NCBI RefSeq assembly: GCF_030698125.1
Contig: NZ_JAUYNV010000033.1
Location: 1-64,000 of the forward strand
DNA: 64,000 nt
Origin: Methyloversatilis sp.
GTDB lineage: Bacteria > Pseudomonadota > Gammaproteobacteria > Burkholderiales > Rhodocyclaceae
Direction: 5' to 3'
Numbering within the stretch: the first letter of the stretch is position 1; the number at the start of each line of letters is the position of its first letter. Below the pieces are notes generated by a model that did no database searches, was not told the DNA's origin, and was given only the letters and a program-made list of their open reading frames with translations. The position numbers and the translations under genes were made by a program. Shown here one piece after another: positions 1 through 9,063 of this stretch.

Positions 1-1595
1 AGATCCTCATCCTCGATTTCGGCTCCCAGGTCACCCAGCTCATCGCACGCCGTGTACGCGAAGCGCACGTGTATTGCGAAATCCACCCGGCCGACGTCAG
101 CGACGACTTCGTGCGCGGCTTCGGCGCGCAGGGCGTCATCCAGACCGGCAGCCACATGTCGGCCTGGGAGGAAGAAACCGACCGCGCGCCGCAGGCGGTG
201 GTCGAACTGGGTGTGCCGGTGCTGGGCATCTGCTACGGCATGCAGACCATGGCGCAGCAGCTGGGCGGGCGCGTCGAGGCGGGCACGGTGCGCGAATTCG
301 GCTACGCCGAAGTGCGCGCGCGCGGCCACACGAAGTTGCTCGACAGCATCGAGGATTTCCGCACCGAGCAGGGCCACGGCATGCTCAAGGTGTGGATGAG
401 CCACGGCGACAAGGTGACCGAGCTGCCGCCCGGCTTCAAGCTGATGGCGTCGACCGACAGCTGCCCGATCGCCGGCATGGCCGACGAGGCGCGCCGCTTC
501 TATGGCGTGCAGTTCCACCCCGAAGTGACGCACACCGCGCGCGGCGCCGACATCCTGCGCAAATTCGTCCTTGACGTCTGCGGCTGCGCCGCCGACTGGA
601 TCATGGGCGACTACATCGAAGAGGCGGTTGCACGCATCCGTGAACAGGTCGGCGACGAGGAGGTCATCCTCGGTCTGTCCGGCGGCGTCGATTCATCGGT
701 CGCCGCCGCGCTGATCCACCGCGCCATTGGCGACCAGCTCACCTGCGTGTTCGTCGATCACGGCCTGCTGCGCCTGAACGAGGGGCAAATGGTGATGGAC
801 ATGTTCGTCGGCCGGCTGCATGCGAGGGTGATCCACGTCGATGCGTCCGACCAGTTCCTCGGTCACCTGAAGGGCGTCAGCGATCCGGAAGCCAAGCGCA
901 AGATCATCGGCCGCGAATTCGTCGAGGTGTTCAAGGCCGAGGCGGCGAAACTGAAAGCGGGCGGCGACGGCCACAAGGGCGCGTCCTTCCTCGCCCAGGG
1001 CACCATCTACCCGGACGTGATCGAGTCCGGCGGCGCCAAGAGCAAGAAGGCGACGGTGATCAAGTCGCACCACAACGTCGGCGGTCTGCCGGAAAAGCTC
1101 GGCCTCAAGCTGCTCGAGCCGCTGCGCGAACTGTTCAAGGACGAAGTGCGCGAACTGGGCGTCGCCCTCGGCCTGCCGCGCGACATGGTGTATCGCCACC
1201 CCTTCCCCGGCCCGGGCCTGGGCGTGCGCATCCTCGGCGAAATCCACCGCGAGTACGCCGACCTGCTGCGCCGCGCCGACGCCATCTTCATCGAAGAACT
1301 GCGCAACACCATCGACCCGGCCAGCGGCAAGAGCTGGTACGACCTCACCAGCCAGGCTTTCGCCGTGTTCCTGCCGGTGAAGTCGGTCGGCGTCATGGGC
1401 GACGGCCGCACCTACGAGTGGGTCGTGGCCTTGCGCGCCGTGCAGACGCAGGACTTCATGACCGCCCATTGGGCCGAACTGCCGCACAGCCTGCTCGGTC
1501 GCACCAGCAACCGCATCATCAACGAGGTGCGCGGCATCAATCGGGTGGTGTATGACATATCGGGTAAGCCGCCGGCGACGATCGAGTGGGAGTGA
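1..1595 (+). CDS. guaA: GMP synthase (glutamine-hydrolysing), 5' truncated by window edge
   Basis: In frame from base 3: [27 protein letters not shown] glutaminase motif; [11 protein letters not shown]-loop; C-terminus [20 protein letters not shown]. Confidence 0.98.
   Translation, partial: ILILDFGSQVTQLIARRVREAHVYCEIHPADVSDDFVRGFGAQGVIQTGSHMSAWEEETDRAPQAVVELGVPVLGICYGMQTMAQQLGGRVEAGTVREFGYAEVRARGHTKLLDSIEDFRTEQGHGMLKVWMSHGDKVTELPPGFKLMASTDSCPIAGMADEARRFYGVQFHPEVTHTARGADILRKFVLDVCGCAADWIMGDYIEEAVARIREQVGDEEVILGLSGGVDSSVAAALIHRAIGDQLTCVFVDHGLLRLNEGQMVMDMFVGRLHARVIHVDASDQFLGHLKGVSDPEAKRKIIGREFVEVFKAEAAKLKAGGDGHKGASFLAQGTIYPDVIESGGAKSKKATVIKSHHNVGGLPEKLGLKLLEPLRELFKDEVRELGVALGLPRDMVYRHPFPGPGLGVRILGEIHREYADLLRRADAIFIEELRNTIDPASGKSWYDLTSQAFAVFLPVKSVGVMGDGRTYEWVVALRAVQTQDFMTAHWAELPHSLLGRTSNRIINEVRGINRVVYDISGKPPATIEWE
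1581..1595 (+). repeat. Direct repeat / candidate att site (left), end of guaA
   Basis: ATCGAGTGGGAGTGA, identical to 7784-7798. Confidence 0.75.
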
Positions 1596-2036
1596 CGGGT
1601 GCTTGATTTCCTATATTAATCAATAGCTTTTCGATATCCGTCAACGTTGATGCGTGCGACGTCAATGACTTATTCATAATCACTAAGTCGTTGAGCGCTA
1701 TGCGCTGTCGTACACAAGCCCGGCTCTAAAACGAGAGTTCCGGTGATAGCAGCGAATTCTGTTGAAGGTAGTTTTGACGGCGAAATTCCCCCGGTAGATT
1801 GCCGACGATTTTTTACCGACATTGCCGTGAGTGGGACTCGTCTAGCGTAGGGTAGGGCGCGCAGACCTTCACGACTCGGTAGGTAGAAGGGCACAGCAAG
1901 CCAGCCCATCCCGCCACGCCCCGTTGCCGGATTGGCAAGCGGAGCGCGCAGCACGACAGCGCGACCCGGCCATGCCGGGTGACGCTTTGGGAAGTCCAAG
2001 CGCTCCGACATGGTCTCGTAGAGCGGCAGCGCTATA

Positions 2037-2052
2037 TTCACTGCGCAGTAAA
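2037..2052. promoter_or_regulatory. Palindromic operator candidate 1 upstream of AbiEi-like gene
   Basis: TTCACTGCGCAGTAAA, near-perfect palindrome related to the site at 2091. Confidence 0.6.
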
Positions 2053-2090
2053 TATTGTCGAAACGCCGAATCTTCACTAAGATCGGCTTA

Positions 2091-2106
2091 TTTACTGCAC
2101 AGTAAA
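2091..2106. promoter_or_regulatory. Palindromic operator candidate 2 upstream of AbiEi-like gene
   Basis: TTTACTGCACAGTAAA: 7-bp perfect arms; centre 54 bp from site 1; 14 bp before the start codon. Confidence 0.65.
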
Positions 2107-2120
2107 AAACCGCTAGACCC

Positions 2121-3218
2121 ATGATACTCGAGTCTTCTCTGACCGAACGGCAGCTGATCACGCAGTTTCTCGATGCCCTCCGAGAGCTGCCGGAGGTGCA
2201 TGCAGACCTGGATCATTTGGAGCCTATCGGTTCGACCGCCGATCGCGGGTATGACGCGCAGATCGACCTGCAGGTAGCGGGCAAGTCCTTCATCCTGCTG
2301 GTGGAGGCCAAGAAGGCCGTGTATCCGCGAGACGTTCGGCAGGTGATCTGGCAGCTCCGAGAGGCCCGCTACGGCCGGCTCAGGGGGCACGGCAAGGAAT
2401 CACTGTCACTACTGGTCGCCGAGTCCATCTCCCCCGGCGCCAAGGAACTGCTCAGAGATGAGCACGTCGGGTACTACGACAGCGGCGGCAGCATGTATTT
2501 GCCTGCGCCGGGGGCCTACTTCTACATCGACAAGCCTCCGCCCAAGACCCTCGCAAAGTCGGTTCGATCCCTGTTTTCCGGGCGACGCGCGCAAGTGCTT
2601 CATGCCGTGCTGGCCCAACATCAGGACTGGTTCGGCGTAAAGGAACTGGCCAAACGGGCAATGGTGTCACCTGCCACAGCCTCCCAGGTGCTGACGGAGC
2701 TTGAGCGTTTCGACTGGCTGGTGTCGCGCGGGCAAGGGCCGAGCAAGGAACGCCATCTTCGCGAGCCCGCAGCTCTGCTGGATGCTTGGGTGAAGCAACT
2801 CGCATCGATCCGCCCCCCGAACCTTCGTCGCTATTACGTGCCGGCCACTAAAGCAGACCAGTTGCTGGATCGGGTCGGCGAAGTCTTCGACGCCCATGAA
2901 GCCGGATACGCGATCAGTCACGAAGCCGCGGCACAGCGCTATTCCCCATTCCTCTCCGGCGTTTCCCAGGTGCGCGCCCGGCTGCTGAGCGGCTCCAACG
3001 CCGATGCGGCCATCGGTGAACTGGGCGCACGTGTGGTCGACGAAGGCGCCAACCTCGCCATCATCGAAGCTAAGTCGCCCGGCGACTTGCTCTTTCGCGA
3101 ACGAGTCGGCGGCATGTGGCTGGCCAGCCCGGTACAGGTCTATCTCGATCTGCTGCGCGGTGAAGGCCGCTCCAAGGAAATGGCCGAGCATCTACGCAAG
3201 GAAAGGATCGGCTTCTGA
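2121..3218 (+). CDS. AbiEi-like type IV TA regulator: winged-helix protein with PD-(D/E)XK-like N-terminal motif
   Basis: 365 aa; GVKELAKRAMVSPATASQVLTELERFDWLV wHTH; AQIDLQVAGKSFILLVEAKKAV nuclease-like D..ExK pattern; stop overlaps next start (TGATG). Confidence 0.7.
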   Translation: MILESSLTERQLITQFLDALRELPEVHADLDHLEPIGSTADRGYDAQIDLQVAGKSFILLVEAKKAVYPRDVRQVIWQLREARYGRLRGHGKESLSLLVAESISPGAKELLRDEHVGYYDSGGSMYLPAPGAYFYIDKPPPKTLAKSVRSLFSGRRAQVLHAVLAQHQDWFGVKELAKRAMVSPATASQVLTELERFDWLVSRGQGPSKERHLREPAALLDAWVKQLASIRPPNLRRYYVPATKADQLLDRVGEVFDAHEAGYAISHEAAAQRYSPFLSGVSQVRARLLSGSNADAAIGELGARVVDEGANLAIIEAKSPGDLLFRERVGGMWLASPVQVYLDLLRGEGRSKEMAEHLRKERIGF

Positions 3219-4114
3219 TGGCCAAACCCGCAACGCTCGACGGCTACAGCGACCAGTACACGCTCGATTGCGAACGCGTCCTCGTGACGTTGCTGCGCGG
3301 ACTGGGGCCGTGGAAGGACTCGGTCTACCTGGTCGGTGGCCTCACCCCGAGGTACCTGGTCGCCGCTCGACCGCCCGCGGTCCCAGCGCATGCGGGCACC
3401 CTCGATGTCGACATCGTGATCGACCTGCAGATCCTCGCTGACACTGAGGCGTATCACACGCTGGAGGACAACCTCAAGAAGATGGGCTTCGAGCGTGCCG
3501 AAAATGACGCCGGTAAGAAGCTCTCCTGGCGTTGGCAAGCCCGCACCGAACACGGTGCACTTATGGTGTTGGAGTTGCTCGCAGATGCACCTGATATCGC
3601 CGGCGGCAAGGTGCAGCCGCTGCTGACCGAAGGCACGATCTCGGCGTTGAACATCCCGCATTCGTCGATTGTCTTTGACCTCCATCAGGTCACCGAGATC
3701 CATGCCGAACTGCTGGGCGGCAACGGCGTGGCAACCGAGAAGGTCAAGCACGCCAACCTGGTCAGTTTTACGTGCTTGAAGTCGTTTGCGTTCGATCAGC
3801 GCTTCGAGCGCAAGGATGCGCATGACCTGATCTATTGCATCGAGCACGCACCCGAAGGGTTGGACGCGGCGGCCGCAGCTTTTCGTCAGGAGGTTGCAGG
3901 CAAACACAGTGCCGTGGTCGAAGCCTCGCTGGCGACCCTGCGCAGCCGCTTCGCGGGCGACGAAAAGACCGAGGGCTATCGAAAGGACGGCCCAGTATCG
4001 GTAGCCAAGTTCGAGCTGGGTGAGGGCGATGAGCCGGAGCAGCGTGAGGCGAGGGCGTTGCGGCAGCGGCAGGCGAGCGATGTGATTGAGCAACTCCTTG
4101 CTCGAATCGGATAA
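3218..4114 (+). CDS. Nucleotidyltransferase-like (AbiEii-type) toxin candidate
   Basis: 298 aa; VYLVGGLTPRYL ... AGTLDVDIVIDL (GG plus DxD pattern of NTase fold); translationally coupled to upstream gene. Confidence 0.65.
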   Translation: MAKPATLDGYSDQYTLDCERVLVTLLRGLGPWKDSVYLVGGLTPRYLVAARPPAVPAHAGTLDVDIVIDLQILADTEAYHTLEDNLKKMGFERAENDAGKKLSWRWQARTEHGALMVLELLADAPDIAGGKVQPLLTEGTISALNIPHSSIVFDLHQVTEIHAELLGGNGVATEKVKHANLVSFTCLKSFAFDQRFERKDAHDLIYCIEHAPEGLDAAAAAFRQEVAGKHSAVVEASLATLRSRFAGDEKTEGYRKDGPVSVAKFELGEGDEPEQREARALRQRQASDVIEQLLARIG

Positions 4115-4150
4115 ACGATCAAGTAGAAGAACGCATAAGAGGGGTAGCTC

Positions 4151-4749
4151 ATGACAGTCAGCATCCACAATTCCGATCAATACATGGCCAGTCTGCGGCA
4201 GATCATTGCCCAGGGGCGGAAACGGATTGGCTTGCTGGTCGGAGCGGGGCACCAGCCGACATCTTCCCGCCCGGCAGCGACAAGCCCTTGATTCCTGCAG
4301 TGGCGGGCCTCACCGATATGGTGGTGCAGGCGCTGACACCCGCCTACGGCAAGACCTTGGATGCCGTGCGGGCTGAGTTTGATACTCCGAATATCGAAAC
4401 GATCCTGTCGCGGGTGCGTAGTTTGGCCAGCGTCATCGGAAAGACGAAGGTTCATGACCTAGATGGGGAGGGGTATAAGAAGCTGAGCGAGGCGGTCTGC
4501 GAACAGATCGGTGCCATCGTCAACAAGCCGCTCCATGAGGGGCCTTCTCCGTACACAGAGTTTGTGACTTGGATCAGCGGTATAGGTCGCGAACACCCGG
4601 TTGAAATTTTCACCACCAACTACGACCTGTTGTTTGAGCAAGCGTTGGAACGCACGCGTGTCCCATTCTTTGATGGTTTCCGCGGTGCAAGTGAGCCTTT
4701 CTTCGACCCGTCTTCGGTTGCCTGTTGCCGCACACCGAAATGCACGTGA
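4151..4749 (+). pseudogene. SIR2-like domain protein fragment, frameshifted and 3' truncated
   Basis: Frame 1 MTVSIHNSDQYMASLRQIIAQGRKRIGLLVGAG; frame 2 APADIFPPGSDKPLIPAVAGLTDMV...PVEIFTTNYDLLFEQALERTRVPFFDGFRGASEPFFDPSSV; the two join at the G-run 4246-4249. Confidence 0.75.
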
Positions 4750-4814
4750 CAGCGTAGTCTTGGGTGTCGTCTGACCGGCGCACGTTTCTTTCACCCCACC
4801 GGGACCCCGCCACC

Positions 4815-5597
4815 ATGCTGAAGGACAAGACCGCACTCGTCACCGGCTCCACCTCGGGCATCGGCCTGGGCATCGCTCACGGCCTCGCCGCGCAGGGCGC
4901 CAACGTGATCCTCCATGGTTTCGGCGATCCGGCCGCCACTGCGCGGCTGACGGCGGAATTCGCCGAGCGCTACGGCGTCCGGGTCCGCTACGACGGTGCG
5001 GACATGCGCCGGCCCGAAGCGATCGAGGCCATGATGGCCGGGGCGCTGGCGGAGTTCGGCTGCGTCGACCTGCTGATCAACAATGCGGGCATCCAGCATG
5101 TGGCGCCGGTGGACGAGTTTCCGGTCGAACAGTGGGATGCCATCCTCGCGATCAACCTGACGGCCGTCTTCCACACCACGCGACTCGCCCTGCCGGCCAT
5201 GAAGGGCCGGGGCTTCGGCCGCATCGTCAATATCGCCTCCGCCCATGCGCTGGTGGCCAGCCCCTACAAGTCGGCCTATGTCGCTTCCAAGCACGGCGTG
5301 GCCGGGCTCACCAAGTCGGTGGCGCTCGAAGTGGCCGAAGCGGGCATCACGGTCAACGCAGTTGCCCCGGGCTACGTGCGGACGCCACTGATCGACGCGC
5401 ATATCCCGGACACCGCCAGGGCACGCGGCATCACGGTCGAGGCCGTCGTCCGCGACGTGCTGCTGGCCGCACAGCCGACCAGGAAGTTCGTGACGGTCGA
5501 GCAGGTGGCTGCGCTGACGTGCTTCCTGTGCAGCGACGATGCCGCCTCGATCACTGGCGCTGTGTTGCCGGTGGATGGCGGCTGGACGGCGCACTGA
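4815..5597 (+). CDS. Short-chain dehydrogenase, 3-hydroxybutyrate dehydrogenase-like
   Basis: MLKDKTALVTGSTSGIGLGIA; INNAGIQHVAPV; YVASKHGVAGLTKSVALE; PGYVRTPL; VDGGWTAH. Confidence 0.85.
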   Translation: MLKDKTALVTGSTSGIGLGIAHGLAAQGANVILHGFGDPAATARLTAEFAERYGVRVRYDGADMRRPEAIEAMMAGALAEFGCVDLLINNAGIQHVAPVDEFPVEQWDAILAINLTAVFHTTRLALPAMKGRGFGRIVNIASAHALVASPYKSAYVASKHGVAGLTKSVALEVAEAGITVNAVAPGYVRTPLIDAHIPDTARARGITVEAVVRDVLLAAQPTRKFVTVEQVAALTCFLCSDDAASITGAVLPVDGGWTAH

Positions 5598-5842
5598 GCG
5601 CTCGGCCCGGGCGCTGATCCGCGGAAACGGGCCCTGAGCGAATCAGACTTCAGCCACGACTGAAAGAATCGCTTCAGGCAGGGGCGGCGCCTGGCGTGGG
5701 ATGTAAGGGGTCAGCGATGCCGGATCGGCCTCGATTGCGTCGCATGTCGATCGTGCTCCTCTTCGGTGTTCTTCAAGGGAGGGACCTACCGGGCGACGCT
5801 CCCTTCCCAGCGAAAGGAAGCGCGAAAATCTGATCATTAAAT

Positions 5843-5858
5843 GCCCAGAATATTGGGC
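5843..5858. promoter_or_regulatory. hipBA operator candidate 1 (imperfect palindrome)
   Basis: GCCCAGAATATTGGGC. Confidence 0.55.
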
Positions 5859-5927
5859 GTTATCGGATTATTTGCCTGGTTTGGTGATTTTATCGCTCAT
5901 GCTCGACTTGTGCTCGGTGTCGTAAAA

Positions 5928-5943
5928 GCCCAATATATTGGGC
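5928..5943. promoter_or_regulatory. hipBA operator candidate 2 (perfect palindrome)
   Basis: GCCCAATATATTGGGC, perfect 16-bp palindrome 26 bp upstream of the hipB-like start; shares GCCCA..ATATTGGGCGTT with site 1. Confidence 0.7.
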
Positions 5944-5969
5944 GTTGAGTGCATGGAGTGCCTGGTTTA

Positions 5970-6302
5970 ATGAGCAAATTTGTCATGCCCCAACAAGCCA
6001 CCGAGCAGGTTGTCCAGCTGGGTCAGCGCATCCGGGTGGCGCGGATCCGGCGCGGCTGGTCGGTCGCCGATCTCGCCAGCAAGGCGGGAATCAACCGGAA
6101 CACGCTCACGGCGCTGGAACTCGGCAAGCCCGGTACGGCGGTCGGCGTGTGCTTCACGGTACTGTGGGCACTCGGCCTGGACAAGTCTCTGGACGCTGTT
6201 GCGGATCCCGACAGCGATCTCCACGGCAAGGCGCTCGAAGCGTCGCGCCGCCCTACGCGGGCGGGCAAGGCCCGCAAGGCGATCGACGACTATGACTTCT
6301 GA
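5970..6302 (+). CDS. hipB: HipB-like HTH antitoxin
   Basis: LGQRIRVARIRRGWSVADLASKAGINRNTLTALELGKPGTAVG helix-turn-helix; overlaps hipA start. Confidence 0.85.
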   Translation: MSKFVMPQQATEQVVQLGQRIRVARIRRGWSVADLASKAGINRNTLTALELGKPGTAVGVCFTVLWALGLDKSLDAVADPDSDLHGKALEASRRPTRAGKARKAIDDYDF

Positions 6303-7554
6303 GCGCGAAGCCTATGTCTACATTCAGCTACCCGGCACGTTGGAAACGGTGCCGGCAGCGCTGCTCAGGGTGCAGACGCTGCCCGACGGCATGCAAATAG
6401 GGCGGTTTCGCTACGGCGACCGCTACCTTCAGCGCCAAGAGGCGGTTGCACTCGATCCGTTCCAGCTGCCTCTTGCCAGGGAAGTCTTCGAGTTCACCCA
6501 GCTCAAGGGGATTCCCGGTGCGGTTCGGGACGCCGGCCCCGACGCCTGGGGACGGCGCGTGATCGAACACAAGCTCGAGCGCAGCGCGGCTGACCTCCAC
6601 GAAATCGACTATCTGCTACAGGGTCCGCAAGACGGGGCAGGGTACTTGAGCTTCGGGCTGAAAGCCGAACCGCCCGCGCCCAGGCGCCAGTACAACCGCA
6701 CGCACCAGTTGGCCGAGCTGATCGCCGCTACACAGGCGATCGAAGAGGGCCGCCCGGTGGCCGCCCATCTGCTCGAACAGCTCGATCCTGGCACCAGCAT
6801 GGGTGGTGCGCGGCCGAAGGCCACGATCGAGGACGCGCAAAGTCTCTGGCTCGGCAAGTTTCCCGCCAGACATGACCGCTTCAATCTGCAGCGGGTCGAA
6901 TTTGCGACGCTCGACCTGGCTCGGAGATGCGGCCTGAATGTCGCACAGGCGCGGCTCGAGCCCGTTGGCGAGAGCGACGTGCTGATGCTGCAGCGGTTCG
7001 ATCGCGACTACACCGACAAGGGTTACCTGCGCTTCGGTCTCGTCAGTGGCCTGACCGTGCTCGACTGCGGTGATAGCCACCTGGACCGGGAACGTTGGTC
7101 CTACCCGTTGATGGCCGATAACTTGCGCCGCTGGTCCGACAAGCCGGAAGCCGACTGTGCCGAACTCTTCAGGCGTATGGTCTTCAATGCCGCCGTGACC
7201 AACAACGATGATCATCCGCGCAACCACGCTCTGCTACGCAGGCAGAAGGGATGGCGGCTGTCTCCGGCCTACGACCTCGTGCCCGCACCCGTGGTCAGCC
7301 TGGAGAGGCGCGACCTGGCCTTGACCGTCGGCGACTACGGTCGCACGGCCAGCCTCTACAACCTCCTGTCGCAGGCGGGGCGTTTCGGCTTGTCGGCGGA
7401 AGAGGCGCGCGGGCAAATCGATAGACTCGTCGATATCGTCCGGCATTGGCGCGACAGCTTCTTCGCCTGCGGCGTGTCAGCCAGGGACATCGACTACATC
7501 GCCCCGGCCATCCTGCCTGATTGCTTCTTCTTCGACAGGCGTCCCGATGCGTGA
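6292..7554 (+). CDS. hipA: HipA-family serine/threonine kinase toxin
   Basis: GTSMGGARPKATI, NNDDHPRNHALL catalytic loop, LSPAYDLVPAP; ATG at 6292 overlaps hipB stop. Confidence 0.9.
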   Translation: MTSEREAYVYIQLPGTLETVPAALLRVQTLPDGMQIGRFRYGDRYLQRQEAVALDPFQLPLAREVFEFTQLKGIPGAVRDAGPDAWGRRVIEHKLERSAADLHEIDYLLQGPQDGAGYLSFGLKAEPPAPRRQYNRTHQLAELIAATQAIEEGRPVAAHLLEQLDPGTSMGGARPKATIEDAQSLWLGKFPARHDRFNLQRVEFATLDLARRCGLNVAQARLEPVGESDVLMLQRFDRDYTDKGYLRFGLVSGLTVLDCGDSHLDRERWSYPLMADNLRRWSDKPEADCAELFRRMVFNAAVTNNDDHPRNHALLRRQKGWRLSPAYDLVPAPVVSLERRDLALTVGDYGRTASLYNLLSQAGRFGLSAEEARGQIDRLVDIVRHWRDSFFACGVSARDIDYIAPAILPDCFFFDRRPDA

Positions 7555-7783
7555 GGCGCATACCGACTTGCACCTGTGACCAGGCCAGCGCGCCATCCTG
7601 CAACCGATCCGAAAAACATATGCAATCGTGGGCGCCGCGGGAGGCGATCTCTGCGGTCATCCGGTCGGTGCTGCGGTATTGGAGGCGGACCAAGCGGGCG
7701 TCTTCACGCTGGCAGTGACGGTAAAGTAGGATGTCCAGATCCCATAAAGCTGCATTCATGCGGGTTTCCAGCCCTCGGAAGCC

Positions 7784-7798
7784 ATCGAGTGGGAGTGA
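7784..7798 (+). repeat. Direct repeat / candidate att site (right)
   Basis: ATCGAGTGGGAGTGA, identical to the guaA 3' end at 1581-1595. Confidence 0.75.
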
Positions 7799-7896
7799 GG
7801 GGGCGCCGGAGCATTCCGGGCTCGTGCTGTGACCTACAGACCGATCGCGGCAGCGCGTCCATACTTGTTTACGCTGCCGTCGAGGTGCCAGCATGG

Positions 7897-9063
7897 ATGT
7901 CGGTTGACCTCAAGCGGACCGATTCACCCACGTTGCATGGATCGAAGACTCCGGTGGTTAACTTTTCTCGAAGGCAGTTTGTCTCGTCGACACCGGCTCT
8001 CCTGGGCGGTGCGTCGCTGTTGTCGGCTTGCACGCGGGAGCCTGACCCCCAGGGCTACGAGGCGGTCGCGGCGCAAACTTGGCGCGTCGGCGCCGTGGCC
8101 GGCACCGAAGGCGCCGCGCTCAGCGAGGAACTCGTTCGCTGCGCGACGCTTGCACCATCGAGTCACAACACGCAATGCTGGAAGTTCGCCCTCGAAGAGG
8201 GGGCGATCACGATCCTTCCCGACCTGTCGCGTCGGTGCCCCGCCGTCGATCCAGACGACCACCATGTTTTTGTTTCGCTTGGCTGCGCTGCAGAGAACCT
8301 GATCCAGGCCGCATCCGCCCATGGATTCGAGGCCGTCGCCAGCTTCGACGTCATGCGCGACGCCGTCCGGTTGACGCTGGCACCCAAACCCGCCCAGGCC
8401 TCGCCCCTGTTCGATGCGATTCATGCGCGGCAGTGCACGCGTGGCGACTATGACGGCAAGCCGCTGTCCAGGGAGGAGTTGGTCCTGCTCGAACGTGCCG
8501 GCACTTCGAGCGGTGTGCAGATGCTGCTGTGGGCGGATCGCCCGTCCATGGAACGCGTGCTCGACTATGTCGTTCAGGCCAATACCGCCCAGATGGTGGA
8601 CCCGGCGTTCGTCAAGGAACTCAAGTCCTGGATCCGGTTCAATGGCCCCGACGCGGTTCGTACCCGGGATGGCCTGTACAGCGCGTCGACAGGAAACCCG
8701 TCCATACCCGCGTGGCTGGGTGAGCTTGCCTTCGACTGGTTCTACACACCCAAGAGCGAAAATGACAAGTACGTGCGCCAGATCCGCAGTTCTGCCGGCA
8801 TCGCCGTGTTCGTCGGCCAGGCCGACGACAAGGCGCACTGGGTGGAGGTGGGTCGTTGCTACGAGCGGTTCGCGCTGCAGGCAACGGCGCTTGGCATCCG
8901 CAACGCTTTCCTGAACCAGCCCGTTGAAGTTCGATCGATCCGGCCGCAGTTCGCCGCCGCGATCGGACTGAACGGCCAGCGTCCCGACCTGGTGGTGCGT
9001 TTCGGTCGCGGACCGGCGTTGCCATCGTCCCTGCGCCGGCCGGTCAAGGCCGTGCTGGTTTAA
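7897..9063 (+). CDS. Acg-like nitroreductase-fold protein with Tat/lipobox-like signal
   Basis: FSRRQFVSSTPALLGGASLLSAC signal; LAPSSHNTQCWKF; IPAWLGELAFDWF; nitroreductase-like C-terminus. Confidence 0.7.
   Translation: MSVDLKRTDSPTLHGSKTPVVNFSRRQFVSSTPALLGGASLLSACTREPDPQGYEAVAAQTWRVGAVAGTEGAALSEELVRCATLAPSSHNTQCWKFALEEGAITILPDLSRRCPAVDPDDHHVFVSLGCAAENLIQAASAHGFEAVASFDVMRDAVRLTLAPKPAQASPLFDAIHARQCTRGDYDGKPLSREELVLLERAGTSSGVQMLLWADRPSMERVLDYVVQANTAQMVDPAFVKELKSWIRFNGPDAVRTRDGLYSASTGNPSIPAWLGELAFDWFYTPKSENDKYVRQIRSSAGIAVFVGQADDKAHWVEVGRCYERFALQATALGIRNAFLNQPVEVRSIRPQFAAAIGLNGQRPDLVVRFGRGPALPSSLRRPVKAVLV

Larger units (their letters stand above)
1581..7798. mobile_element. Putative guaA-associated genomic island, no integrase seen, bounded by 15-bp direct repeats
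   Basis: Exact repeat ATCGAGTGGGAGTGA at 1581-1595 (last codons of guaA) and 7784-7798; interior carries AbiE-like, SIR2-like and HipBA genes. Confidence 0.65.

Noticed and set aside
1670-2161. 163-aa minus ORF between guaA and the AbiE-like operon
   Set aside because: Overlaps the palindromic operators and the start of the AbiEi-like gene; a possible transposase-tail-like stretch could not be assigned to a family.
5643-5837. 64-aa minus ORF between the SDR and hipB
   Set aside because: Could be a relic (CDAIEADPASLTPYIPRQAPPLPEAILSVVAEV) but no family recognised and no supporting start context.
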